Part shown: piece by piece, positions 9,029 to 17,161 of the stretch
How positions within the stretch are numbered: the stretch's first letter is position 1
Layout of the letters: each line of letters starts with the position of its first letter
DNA from: an uncultured Chryseobacterium sp.
GTDB lineage: Bacteria; Bacteroidota; Bacteroidia; Flavobacteriales; Weeksellaceae
NCBI GenBank assembly: GCA_913776245.1
Contig: CAJYLO010000029.1
Span: 62,001 to 126,000, forward strand
Reading direction: 5' to 3'
DNA: 64,000 nucleotides
Made by a program: the position numbers and the translations under genes
Notes under the pieces: generated by a model
The model's database searches: none
The model's input: the letters and a program-made list of their open reading frames with translations, nothing else
What the model was told of the DNA's origin: nothing

Positions 9029-10726
9029 CTAATTCTTTAGCTCCTGTTTCCTTTGCCGGATATAATCCTGTGGCCGCATCCCATTGATCTCCCGGAACAG
9101 GTCGGAAAAACTCTGACGTGTTGCAACGCCACATTCCTCCGCCAAAGCTTCTGTAGTGTAATTCAGATATTTCCTGTCACTATTCAAAAGTTCGGTAATA
9201 TAATTGATTCGGAGCCTGTTAAGGTAATTCTTAAAATTGACTCCTTTCACCTCATTGATATATATGGAAAGGTATCTGTAGTTTGTACCCAGTTGAGATG
9301 CCAGATCGTGCTGCGTCAGTCCTGTTTTTGTAAAACCTTTTGTTCTTTCAAATTTATCGATCTTATCTGAAAGTTCTCTGATCAGTTCCTCCGGAAGTAA
9401 CGATATCTGATCCTGTTCTTTATTGCAATCAATTTTTATTATTGTCTTGTCAGGATTCCGAAGCCGTTTCTGAAGCTTTTCGTATTGAAGCCTCATGGTC
9501 CTTTCCCCGTAATAGTGGTAAGTCAAAATTACAATCGAAATAATAGCCAAGATAGAAACAATCAAAAGCAGATAAAGCCTTGATGTGCTCTTTTTTTCAA
9601 GAAAATCCTTCTTTTCCAGCAGATCTTTAGTATCATACTCCTTATGGATACGGGATGACAGATAGGTAAAATCCTGAGAAAGCACTTTATCGACCTGAAG
9701 AAGTCGGTTGGTATAATAAAGCTCTTTGGCAATATCTGCCTTATCCCTGTAATGTGTTATGAGAAGCTCATAATTCTGCCTCAGTTCCGGCAGGATAAAA
9801 GCATGTTTCTCAAAAATAGAATCAACCTTTTTAAGTTGTTCAATTCCTTTTTTATCACCAATCTTCATTAGGCTCTGTCCCAGGTAGAAATAGACTACCG
9901 AGGCATTGGAAAAATCCTTCTTTTCCAGTTCAGGCAGTGCGGTCTGGAAATCCCGGATAGCTTTAGCATAATCGCGATGTTTAAAATAAGAGATCGCTCT
10001 GCATTTAAGCAAATAGCTCCTTTCTAAAGAAAACTCAGATTCCCTATTTATTTTGTCAATGCCCATTGTCAGCAAGCTGTCTGCTATTGTCTGTTCTCCG
10101 ATATTCCTGTAACAGACCACCATCTGATGAAGCGAATTGTAATATCCTCTTTTGAAATTATAAATCTCATTCTCATGTTTAGCTATCCGGCTTTCTCTCT
10201 CAAAAAAATCGATGCATTCCGCAAAACGAGCAACCGCATCTTTATAATATCCTAAATAGCTTTTAACAACAGCCATATGATACACAACCTTATACTTAAG
10301 ATAGAGATCCTTTGTCTTTTTCGAATATTCATAAGCTTTGAGGTACTGATCCAGAGCCGGCTCAAACTTTTTATAGTTAAAGTAGTAGATGATACCTTTC
10401 CCGAGATATGATAATGTAAGTAATGCATTATCTCTGGATTTTTCAGCAGCATAAATCATACTGTCAGAATAAACCAGCTTGAGATGTTCATCCGGGGTGT
10501 AAAAAACAGCGTCCCTGTAACCCTGAGTCAGTTCCTTAAAATAACCTGCATTCTTTGCGTTCCGGATATAATCATTAACATACGGCAAAGCACGAATGTC
10601 ATTCTTCGGTAGATTCTGATACTGCTGCCTTATAGTTTCCATTGAACGGCTTTCATTGGTTTGAGAAAACAGTTTTACAAAAGACAAAAGGATCAGAACA
10701 ATTAAATACTTATTAGAATTTTCCAT
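9029..10726 (-). CDS. TPR-containing AraC-type membrane transcription regulator
   Basis: About 565 residues. A signal-anchor (YLIVLILLSFVKLFSQ) is followed by TPR-like helical repeats (about 60-330), a transmembrane helix (YLLLIVSILAIISIVIL, near 395-412) and a C-terminal AraC HTH (LASQLGTNYRYLSIYINEV; CGVATRQSFSDLFREINGM). This layout, with periplasmic TPRs joined across the membrane to an AraC domain, is common in flavobacteria and is thought to sense a periplasmic cue. I chose the ATG at 10726 because AAAGGA precedes it at good spacing; an in-frame ATG 15 bases earlier is possible. It faces the small-protein operon divergently and may control it. Confidence 0.85.
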   Translation of the reverse strand: MENSNKYLIVLILLSFVKLFSQTNESRSMETIRQQYQNLPKNDIRALPYVNDYIRNAKNAGYFKELTQGYRDAVFYTPDEHLKLVYSDSMIYAAEKSRDNALLTLSYLGKGIIYYFNYKKFEPALDQYLKAYEYSKKTKDLYLKYKVVYHMAVVKSYLGYYKDAVARFAECIDFFERESRIAKHENEIYNFKRGYYNSLHQMVVCYRNIGEQTIADSLLTMGIDKINRESEFSLERSYLLKCRAISYFKHRDYAKAIRDFQTALPELEKKDFSNASVVYFYLGQSLMKIGDKKGIEQLKKVDSIFEKHAFILPELRQNYELLITHYRDKADIAKELYYTNRLLQVDKVLSQDFTYLSSRIHKEYDTKDLLEKKDFLEKKSTSRLYLLLIVSILAIISIVILTYHYYGERTMRLQYEKLQKRLRNPDKTIIKIDCNKEQDQISLLPEELIRELSDKIDKFERTKGFTKTGLTQHDLASQLGTNYRYLSIYINEVKGVNFKNYLNRLRINYITELLNSDRKYLNYTTEALAEECGVATRQSFSDLFREINGMRPQDYIRQRKQELKN

Positions 10727-10807
10727 ATCGTATCCTTTCAAAATTAGTGAAAATTACATTTAAACCGCTTCAAATCAAAAATTTGGAATTTAATATATAC
10801 TTCTTTC

Positions 10808-10815
10808 CAAAGATA
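10808..10815 (-). promoter_or_regulatory. Candidate -7 element for the TPR-AraC gene
   Basis: TATCTTTG on the minus strand fits TAnnTTTG. It lies about 80 bases before the chosen start. No clear TTG at the -33 position was found, so support is partial. Confidence 0.35.
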
Positions 10816-10924
10816 TTTCTAAAACGACATTTTCAGAGAATTTAACTTGTCATCATTGATGAATCAAGACGTCTTTGTTGATGAAACCTGCCTGTACAGA
10901 CTTTTTTATCCGTCATAACAAAAG

Positions 10925-10932
10925 TACTTTTG
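10925..10932 (+). promoter_or_regulatory. Candidate -7 element of the small-protein operon
   Basis: TACTTTTG matches TAnnTTTG and lies about 50 bases before the lipoprotein start. It sits in the divergent region shared with the TPR-AraC gene. The -33 box is not clear. Confidence 0.45.
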
Positions 10933-10981
10933 GATCACAAAATCGATTTGAACGGCCGGGATGATCACAAATCAAAAAACA

Positions 10982-11194
10982 ATGAAAAAAGTTATCCCAC
11001 ATCTATTTTTAATGATAAGTTCTTTAACACTTCAAAATTGCAGACCACAGGAACAAGAGGTCTTTGATGAACAGTTAACTAATGTATTTAGTAATAAAAC
11101 AGAAAAAGAATTAGATTCTGTAAAATATGAATCACAAAAACCTGTTGACCCGGATCCTCCGGTAAAAGACGGACAGGATTGGAAACACCAATAA
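10982..11194 (+). CDS. Small putative lipoprotein
   Basis: About 70 residues, starting MKKVIPHLFLM. The N terminus is a short hydrophobic signal ending in LTLQNC, a plausible lipobox with Cys near residue 19. The rest is acidic and ends in a Pro/Asp-rich tail (KPVDPDPPVKDG). An ATG at 10961 would add seven residues but spoils the signal peptide. I recognise no family. It is the first gene of a four-gene unit with a 56-residue protein, a MauE-type membrane protein and a DUF6520 peptide, so it is probably an envelope partner of those. Confidence 0.6.
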   Translation: MKKVIPHLFLMISSLTLQNCRPQEQEVFDEQLTNVFSNKTEKELDSVKYESQKPVDPDPPVKDGQDWKHQ

Positions 11195-11210
11195 CATTAA
11201 GTATAAACCT

Positions 11211-11381
11211 ATGATTCCTCATACAACTACCATTACCTGTGCTTCAGACTTACCATGTCCTGTCAGTGGTATTTGGGAAAGTATGGGGAATTTCAAGACT
11301 ACCTGTCCTATAAGCAAGGGAACATTAATGCCTTTGTATGGCAACCAGAAAACCATCTGGCGTCTCATTCAGGAAGGATAA
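11211..11381 (+). CDS. Uncharacterised 56-residue protein with three cysteines and conserved-looking Trp residues
   Basis: An ORF starting MIPHTTTITC at 11211, 16 bases after the lipoprotein stop, and ending with TAA at 11381, 29 bases before the MauE start. Visible features are three Cys (residues 10, 16, 32), the motif CPVSGIWESMGN, then KGTLMPLYGNQ and a final IWRLIQEG. The spacing of SGxW, KGxxMPxY and W near the end looks like a compact folded domain rather than random sequence. There is no signal peptide. I do not recognise the family. A longer overlapping frame covers this stretch but lacks these features and is judged an N-terminal over-extension of the MauE gene. Confidence 0.6.
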   Translation: MIPHTTTITCASDLPCPVSGIWESMGNFKTTCPISKGTLMPLYGNQKTIWRLIQEG

Positions 11382-11410
11382 GCTTACAGCCTAACACAAA
11401 AACTATATCT

Positions 11411-12895
11411 ATGAAAAAGCTATCTGATCATATTCCTTTAGTCACAAGCTATTTTTTGGTTTTGCTCTTTGTATATGCCGGCGCAAGCAAGCTGATGGAC
11501 TTCGAAAATTTCCAGATCCAGCTGGCTCAGTCTCCTATAGTAAGCGCCTATGCTGATCCGCTTTCCTATGCTGTGATAGGAATCGAGTTTGTCATTTCAA
11601 TAGCATTGTTATTTCAATCAACCCGTCTGACAGGACTTTACGCATCCTTTGGCCTGATGGCAGCATTCACAGCATACATATACATCATACTCAATTATAG
11701 TGAATTCATTCCCTGTTCCTGTGGCGGCATCCTTGAAAAACTCGGATGGACAGAACATCTTATCTTTAATCTTATGTGCGTCGTCTTAGCCGCATCGAGT
11801 ATTATAATTACAGAAAAGAAACTACAAAGTAAGACTAAGATTTATATATCCAAAATTTCAGTATCGTTTATTTCCAGCATTATATTGGTCATTGTACTCT
11901 ATCAATCATCAGAGTATATTATAAAAAAGGAAAACAATTTCACAAGGCGTTTCCTTCCTCATGCGATTGACCAGGGCATTCCTTTAGACCTTAAGGCCAA
12001 TTCTTTTTATTTTGCCGGTAACTTTTCAGATTCAGTTTACCTGGCCAATATCATAGCGCCACTCATAATCGGAAAAATTTATCCTGACTTCAAAGAGCTC
12101 ATACTGGACACGCTAGACCTTGACAAAAAAGATTTGGATTTTAGAGGAATCACTGTCCAAATCAATTACCCCAGCTTCACAATTTCTGACGGTAAAATCC
12201 CTGCCATCTATGAAGGCCAGTTTCCTGATAAAACCGCCTATATCCTAAACGACAACAGCATTTTTTTCTCACAGTTAATGATGATCAGAAAAGGAAACTA
12301 TCTATTCCGGACACATCATAAAATAAAGAAAGAAAACATTGTCGGAACCATTCAATTCAGCCAAGGAGAACAATTACCTAGCGTAAAATTCAACGACCAA
12401 TTTCTTGAAAAACAGATTGACGGGCTTTTTGACACGGACGGCTGTTTTGTCAGAGATCTGAAAACCGGAGAATTCATTTACACCTATTATTACCGGAATG
12501 AATACAGGCGTATCGACAAAGAACTTAAATTGTTAGGATCAGGGCGCACTATCGATTCAACCTTCAAAGCCCGGATCACGGTTACCAAAACCAATAACGG
12601 GCAGATTAAAATGAACAGGCCACCGCTTAAGGTAAACAGTATGCAATATGCTTATGATGGACTCTTATTTAATCATTCGAACCTGCGAGGCAGGCATGAA
12701 TCTGAAAAACTTTGGAAGAACTCCGCTATAATCGACGTGTATGATTATCAAAAAAACGTTTACCTCTATAGTTTTCCAGTCAGACATAAACCCGGTGAGA
12801 AGGTCAGGGATTTTATCGTAACAAAAGATCATATCTATGTATTGACAGGTCAGAATATTATTAAGTACAGGCGCACGTACAAACCCCGCATCTAA
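11411..12895 (+). CDS. MauE/DoxX-like redox-associated membrane protein with C-terminal extracytoplasmic domain
   Basis: About 494 residues from the ATG at 11411 (MKKLSDHIPLV); a longer frame upstream has no membrane or signal features and overlaps a better small ORF. The first 200 residues hold about five membrane helices with the MauE-type features YAGASKLMDF and a CSCGG motif before the fourth helix. The last 290 residues look extracytoplasmic and beta-rich, ending RDFIVTKDHIYVLTGQN like a propeller blade. MauE-type proteins pass reducing equivalents for thiol chemistry of exported proteins. Because DUF6520 peptides carry several Cys, a role in their redox handling or export is plausible, but this is inference. 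Confidence 0.75.
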   Translation: MKKLSDHIPLVTSYFLVLLFVYAGASKLMDFENFQIQLAQSPIVSAYADPLSYAVIGIEFVISIALLFQSTRLTGLYASFGLMAAFTAYIYIILNYSEFIPCSCGGILEKLGWTEHLIFNLMCVVLAASSIIITEKKLQSKTKIYISKISVSFISSIILVIVLYQSSEYIIKKENNFTRRFLPHAIDQGIPLDLKANSFYFAGNFSDSVYLANIIAPLIIGKIYPDFKELILDTLDLDKKDLDFRGITVQINYPSFTISDGKIPAIYEGQFPDKTAYILNDNSIFFSQLMMIRKGNYLFRTHHKIKKENIVGTIQFSQGEQLPSVKFNDQFLEKQIDGLFDTDGCFVRDLKTGEFIYTYYYRNEYRRIDKELKLLGSGRTIDSTFKARITVTKTNNGQIKMNRPPLKVNSMQYAYDGLLFNHSNLRGRHESEKLWKNSAIIDVYDYQKNVYLYSFPVRHKPGEKVRDFIVTKDHIYVLTGQNIIKYRRTYKPRI

Positions 12896-12952
12896 GCGGA
12901 AAGGTAAAGCCGAAGACCTTTAACCGTAGGCAACACATCAAATTTTATTATT

Positions 12953-13237
12953 ATGAACAATTTTAAAAAGCACTTTTTAAGTGCCGCTGTTATCCTGACA
13001 GGAGTAGCATCAGCTTATGCCAGTCACACTACTGCTAAATCCGGAAAGAGCGCAGTACCGATGGACGGTTACATTTTCAACCAGTCCATAGGAACTTGTG
13101 AAAAAGTCGCAGAGTGCGATACCAATCCGGGACCGATCTGTACAGTCGGAAATATTCCCGGTCAGCCACAGGCATTCGGATTGAGCGATCAGGGTGATCT
13201 GAACACATGCAACGTTGAATTATCTCAACGTCAATAA
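12953..13237 (+). CDS. DUF6520 family secreted small protein
   Basis: A 94-residue precursor-like protein. The signal-like N terminus (MNNFKKHFLSAAVILTGVASAYA) is followed by a short spacer, the family motif VPMDGYIFNQS, and a Cys-containing C terminus (CEKVAECDTNPGPICTVGN; final NTC near residue 87), four Cys in all. DUF6520 proteins are small exported proteins of flavobacteria and sphingobacteria, often beside MauE-type genes; their function is unknown to me. It is the last gene of the unit, 57 bases after MauE, and ends at a strong bidirectional terminator. Confidence 0.75.
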   Translation: MNNFKKHFLSAAVILTGVASAYASHTTAKSGKSAVPMDGYIFNQSIGTCEKVAECDTNPGPICTVGNIPGQPQAFGLSDQGDLNTCNVELSQRQ

Positions 13238-13245
13238 TCATTAAA

Positions 13246-13272
13246 AAGGCTGCTGATAAAACCAGCAGCCTT
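13246..13272. terminator. Bidirectional terminator between DUF6520 and S9 peptidase genes
   Basis: A 10-bp perfect stem (AAGGCTGCTG / CAGCAGCCTT) with a 7-base loop. It is flanked by an A-run on the left and ATTTTATTT on the right, so it can end both convergent transcripts. Confidence 0.85.
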
Positions 13273-13279
13273 ATTTTAT

Positions 13280-15802
13280 TTAGTCCAGCAGAGGTTTAAT
13301 CCACTCGGCAGGTTTCGCATCTTTGAGGTGATAATCCAGCCATTGCCACCCTTTCACGTTGAGGTCCAACTGATTTTCTTTTTTAGAAAGATTGTGACCT
13401 TCATTCGGGTATTCAATCAAAGCACCCTTTTTTCCAAGCCTTTTCATTCCCAATAAAAAAGCCCGGGACTGATCAGGATTGACATTACCATCATTCTGAC
13501 CCGTCCACAAGAGTACTGGTTTCGTCAGATTCTTCATATTATACAGCGGAGAATTCTCAAGGTAGCCCTGATAATCTTGAAACAGGTTTTTCCCCATCCT
13601 GAATACATGGTGCTCTACCCTAAAATAATCAGGTGTCTTAAAATTCCTAAAGTATGACATCGCATTAAATGGTAGGTCAGCAATGCCCACCCCTGCAATC
13701 CCTGTCGCAAACCAGCTGTTCTGTGTCATCAGAAACATCGTCTCATAGCCTCCGAAAGAACTTCCCACGACTGCCATTTTATCAGTATTGATGTTCGAAT
13801 TGGTTTTCAATTTTTCAACCAGAGCATCCACCGAAGCCGAAATTGACTTTCCAACCGCTCCCTCCACAAAATCAAGGTCAGGAAGCAATACAAAATAGCC
13901 GTTGTATATATAATGCATTGCATTGAAGCCCTGTCCTTCAAATAAGTGCGGAACATAGAAGTTCATCACATCTTTTGACTGCCGTTCATAGACTTCAAAA
14001 ATCAAAGGGTACTTTTTGTTGGGATCGAAATTGACAGGATAAAGTAGCGCTGCATTGTAGCGCTTGCCGTTTACCTCATACTGAATCATCTCCTTTTTCA
14101 TTATGTCCGTTCCAGAATCTTCATTGCCTTTGCTACTGTATATCAATTTCATTTTGTTCCCTTTCATTTGATATACTGACAAAGGTTTTCCAAACGATTG
14201 CGAAGTCCATACAATAGATTGGCCATCAAGAAAAACAGATCTGATAGCATCCTCCATATTCACCAACTTTTTCATCTTTGAAGTCCTGAAATCAAATTCC
14301 GCTATCCCAGAATCATAGCTCTTGATATTGCGAATAACCAGGCTGTATTTCCGGTCTAAGTCGATTTCATCGTTCCTCTTGACATCCCAGTTTGAAATAC
14401 CTGTTATTCTGTCAAACTTCTTATCCGCCAATTGATATGATTCATTGATTTCCCTGCCGAACGTCAGCCTTGTCACTCTATTGGCTTCAGCCTGATAAAG
14501 AAAAAAATCATATGCATCAGTCAGAATATATGAAGAAGCTTTATTTGTAGGATAGATACTTCCGGACGGCGTATCAGAAAGCCCGCTGTAATCTATCGCT
14601 ACAAAATCATCAGGATTGCTCACCGGAATCTTCACGATGCTTCCATCATCAATATTCTGAACCCACCAGCTTTTATCCTTAAAGTAGATCATCCGGTCTG
14701 TCTTTTCATCGTAATGAAACTTATTACCCTTGACATAAACATTGTCAATTTCTATTTGACCAGACCCAAAATCTTTTTCAAGACTTACCCGATGGCTATT
14801 ATTCGCAATCGTATCCATTTTGTTAGATGAAGGATCATAATATATCAAAGTCGAATGTCCATCCACTATCTCCTGTACGGAGTAAAGGTCGGACTCCTTG
14901 GGAAGCCGTTTCCATACATCCGTCTTCAGGTCGTACACCGCCATCTGATCCGTGGGCAGCCTACGATTGTTATTCTGATTACTGTAAAAGATCTGCCCTA
15001 ATGAGGCTTCCTCCTTCTCTGTCTCTTTCCTTACTGGCATTATCACATACCGCTCATCCCGGATAATGATGTTATTGGAATTGCTGATATCAAAATGATC
15101 AGGCAAAACCAAAGTCCTAGAGCTGACAGCAATATCAGAATACCTGTTGATGAAATATCCTTCCGGATCTTTTTCGATTGTTACCACATCATTATTCAAC
15201 ATTTCAGCAAACCTGACTTCTCTCACAGTCTTCCATTCCGTGCTCTTCATCGTTTTGAGGTTTATCATAACAATCCTTCCCGCCATTACAAATACTGAAG
15301 CCTCAGCATCTTTTGTCATTGATACATAATCAACATCTCTATAGTTTGCAAGGAGCTTTAACTTTGTATCAAAGAACATCAGCACTTTCTGTTGCCGGTC
15401 ATATAATGCAAACTTTCCAGTACCCGAATAAGGAATGTAAATATAATTCCCCTTCACCTCTCTGGTCAGAGAATTTTTTAGATCCCTGATCACCGTCCGG
15501 TCCTTCATCTGGCAGACTAGAAGGTTATCAGTAAAAAACTGGTAACTCCAGGCTGTTTCAAGAGGTTCTATTCTTCCTGTATCAAGATCCAGCAACCAGG
15601 CACGATCAATCCCATAATTATTCCTGTCCGTAACGATGCCTCTCTTATTCCCGGGACTCACTACCAGCATATCACTGGCAAACAATTTTGAATACTTATT
15701 GTTCGCTTCCTGGATCTCCTTCTCTGTCACCTGCCCAAGAGTGAGGACAGGCAGACAAAAAAGCATACACAGCCACAATGGTATTACTCTAATATCCATC
15801 AT
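13280..15802 (-). CDS. S9 family (prolyl oligopeptidase-like) peptidase, secreted
   Basis: About 840 residues, starting MMDIRVIPLW with a signal peptide (LWLCMLFCLPVLTLGQ). The first 550 residues form a beta-propeller-like region; the C-terminal alpha/beta-hydrolase domain shows the nucleophile GSSFGGYE, the acid in GQNDGNVNPDQS and the His in PNEGHNLSKKE. The start overlaps the SusD stop by 14 bases (ATGATGG), so translation is probably coupled. The peptidase likely cuts peptides outside the cytoplasm for uptake by the SusCD pair. An upstream ATG at 15823 would extend it into the SusD frame and is less likely. Confidence 0.9.
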   Translation of the reverse strand: MMDIRVIPLWLCMLFCLPVLTLGQVTEKEIQEANNKYSKLFASDMLVVSPGNKRGIVTDRNNYGIDRAWLLDLDTGRIEPLETAWSYQFFTDNLLVCQMKDRTVIRDLKNSLTREVKGNYIYIPYSGTGKFALYDRQQKVLMFFDTKLKLLANYRDVDYVSMTKDAEASVFVMAGRIVMINLKTMKSTEWKTVREVRFAEMLNNDVVTIEKDPEGYFINRYSDIAVSSRTLVLPDHFDISNSNNIIIRDERYVIMPVRKETEKEEASLGQIFYSNQNNNRRLPTDQMAVYDLKTDVWKRLPKESDLYSVQEIVDGHSTLIYYDPSSNKMDTIANNSHRVSLEKDFGSGQIEIDNVYVKGNKFHYDEKTDRMIYFKDKSWWVQNIDDGSIVKIPVSNPDDFVAIDYSGLSDTPSGSIYPTNKASSYILTDAYDFFLYQAEANRVTRLTFGREINESYQLADKKFDRITGISNWDVKRNDEIDLDRKYSLVIRNIKSYDSGIAEFDFRTSKMKKLVNMEDAIRSVFLDGQSIVWTSQSFGKPLSVYQMKGNKMKLIYSSKGNEDSGTDIMKKEMIQYEVNGKRYNAALLYPVNFDPNKKYPLIFEVYERQSKDVMNFYVPHLFEGQGFNAMHYIYNGYFVLLPDLDFVEGAVGKSISASVDALVEKLKTNSNINTDKMAVVGSSFGGYETMFLMTQNSWFATGIAGVGIADLPFNAMSYFRNFKTPDYFRVEHHVFRMGKNLFQDYQGYLENSPLYNMKNLTKPVLLWTGQNDGNVNPDQSRAFLLGMKRLGKKGALIEYPNEGHNLSKKENQLDLNVKGWQWLDYHLKDAKPAEWIKPLLD

Positions 15803-17156
15803 TCTGTGGCAATAAGTTAGCATTCAGTAAAAGCTCAGCTTCCGGGATTGGCAGGTTTTTGTTAAAAGATTTCCATTGCGGCTTGTAAAAGGCCATCTGC
15901 TGATCGATCCTGTCCAGGCGTTTCAGGTCATAGAACCTGTGCCCGAACTCCGTAAACAATTCGAAACGCCTTTCATCAATAATGGCATTCAGGAGCTGTA
16001 CCTCATCCGTAAAAACAAGTGGTGACAGACCGGTACGTCCTCTTATCACATTGACATCCGCTACTGCGAGTGTATATTGTTTCTTCCTCAGGTATGCCTC
16101 CGCTCGAATCAAAAACTGCTCCTCTACTCTTAATACAATAGAATGTTCCAGTGTTACAGGCGTTACCCCTGACTGCTTATATTTCGATGAAAAGAAAAAA
16201 GTATTTTGCTGCGTGTCACTTTTAGAACCAACCCAAGCCGCCTTTCTGCCATCCCCCGGATAAAAGGAATTCACAAAATCAAGTGTCAGCGATATCTGCG
16301 TAGGCGGCGCAGATAGAATCGTGTACAAAGCACCCTGTCTTGTATTATTCCCAGCCCTTAGTGGCTCCAACTGCCAGATCGAACTCCTGCTCTCCTTCTT
16401 AAAAGTCTTATTGAGGTCTGTTTCCACAATATAAGACCCTTGCGATATCACCTTACTGCTGGCAGCTATAGCCATATCCCAGTTGCCAAGGAACAAATAA
16501 ATCCTGGCCTGCAAAGCATTCACAGCCACCTTCGTCGGTCTCAGCCTCGCACCCGCTACAGCAGAACCCGGCAACAGATCCTCTGCTAGCTTCAGATCCT
16601 CCAGTGCCATATTCAGTATTTCATCAGGGCTCTTTTTACCAATTGTTGAGTTCTCCCGGTAATCCACCGATTTAACATAAGGCACACTCCCATAAGTCTC
16701 AGCCAGGTAAAAGTGCAGGAAAGCACGCACGAAGTAAGCTTCCCCAAGCAACTGATTCTTGATATTCTGCTCGACCGATTCCGAAGCATTCAGCCCTACA
16801 ATAATGCGGTTCACCGCATACACCTGATTATAGCTATCATTCCATAATGCTTTCACCGCTGCAGACTGCGCATTGATCGTCGTAAAATAAAACTGTGAGA
16901 AGTTGGATGTACTCACCGCATAAGATACCAGCTCATCAGCGTAACATCCCATATAAACCCCGCCGCCCATAGAAGAACCGGACAGAAAACCCTTTTCCTC
17001 CAATGACCTGTAAACACCAGCCATAGCAGACTTGGCCAGCTGCCCGTCCTTGAAGACAAGGTCAGCGGTCAGCTGATCAGAAGGCAGGTCTACCTCCAGA
17101 AAATCACTGCAGCCCATTACAACAGTGGCTGCCATCAATATAAATATTCTTTTCAT
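15789..17156 (-). CDS. susD: RagB/SusD family outer-membrane lipoprotein
   Basis: A 455-residue protein beginning with a lipoprotein signal (VVMGCSDF, lipobox Cys at residue 16). SusD/RagB hallmarks follow: DLPSDQLTADLVFKD, an internal TPR-like helical set around NQLLGEAYFVRAFLHFYLAE, and the C-terminal IDERRFELFTEFGHRFYDLKR motif. SusD proteins sit on the cell surface as the lid of the SusC channel and help bind the ligand. Its place between SusC (5-base gap) and an S9 peptidase (overlap) suggests an oligopeptide rather than a glycan ligand; no glycoside hydrolase is present in the operon. Confidence 0.93.
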   Translation of the reverse strand: MKRIFILMAATVVMGCSDFLEVDLPSDQLTADLVFKDGQLAKSAMAGVYRSLEEKGFLSGSSMGGGVYMGCYADELVSYAVSTSNFSQFYFTTINAQSAAVKALWNDSYNQVYAVNRIIVGLNASESVEQNIKNQLLGEAYFVRAFLHFYLAETYGSVPYVKSVDYRENSTIGKKSPDEILNMALEDLKLAEDLLPGSAVAGARLRPTKVAVNALQARIYLFLGNWDMAIAASSKVISQGSYIVETDLNKTFKKESRSSIWQLEPLRAGNNTRQGALYTILSAPPTQISLTLDFVNSFYPGDGRKAAWVGSKSDTQQNTFFFSSKYKQSGVTPVTLEHSIVLRVEEQFLIRAEAYLRKKQYTLAVADVNVIRGRTGLSPLVFTDEVQLLNAIIDERRFELFTEFGHRFYDLKRLDRIDQQMAFYKPQWKSFNKNLPIPEAELLLNANLLPQNDGY

Positions 17157-17161
17157 TATCC

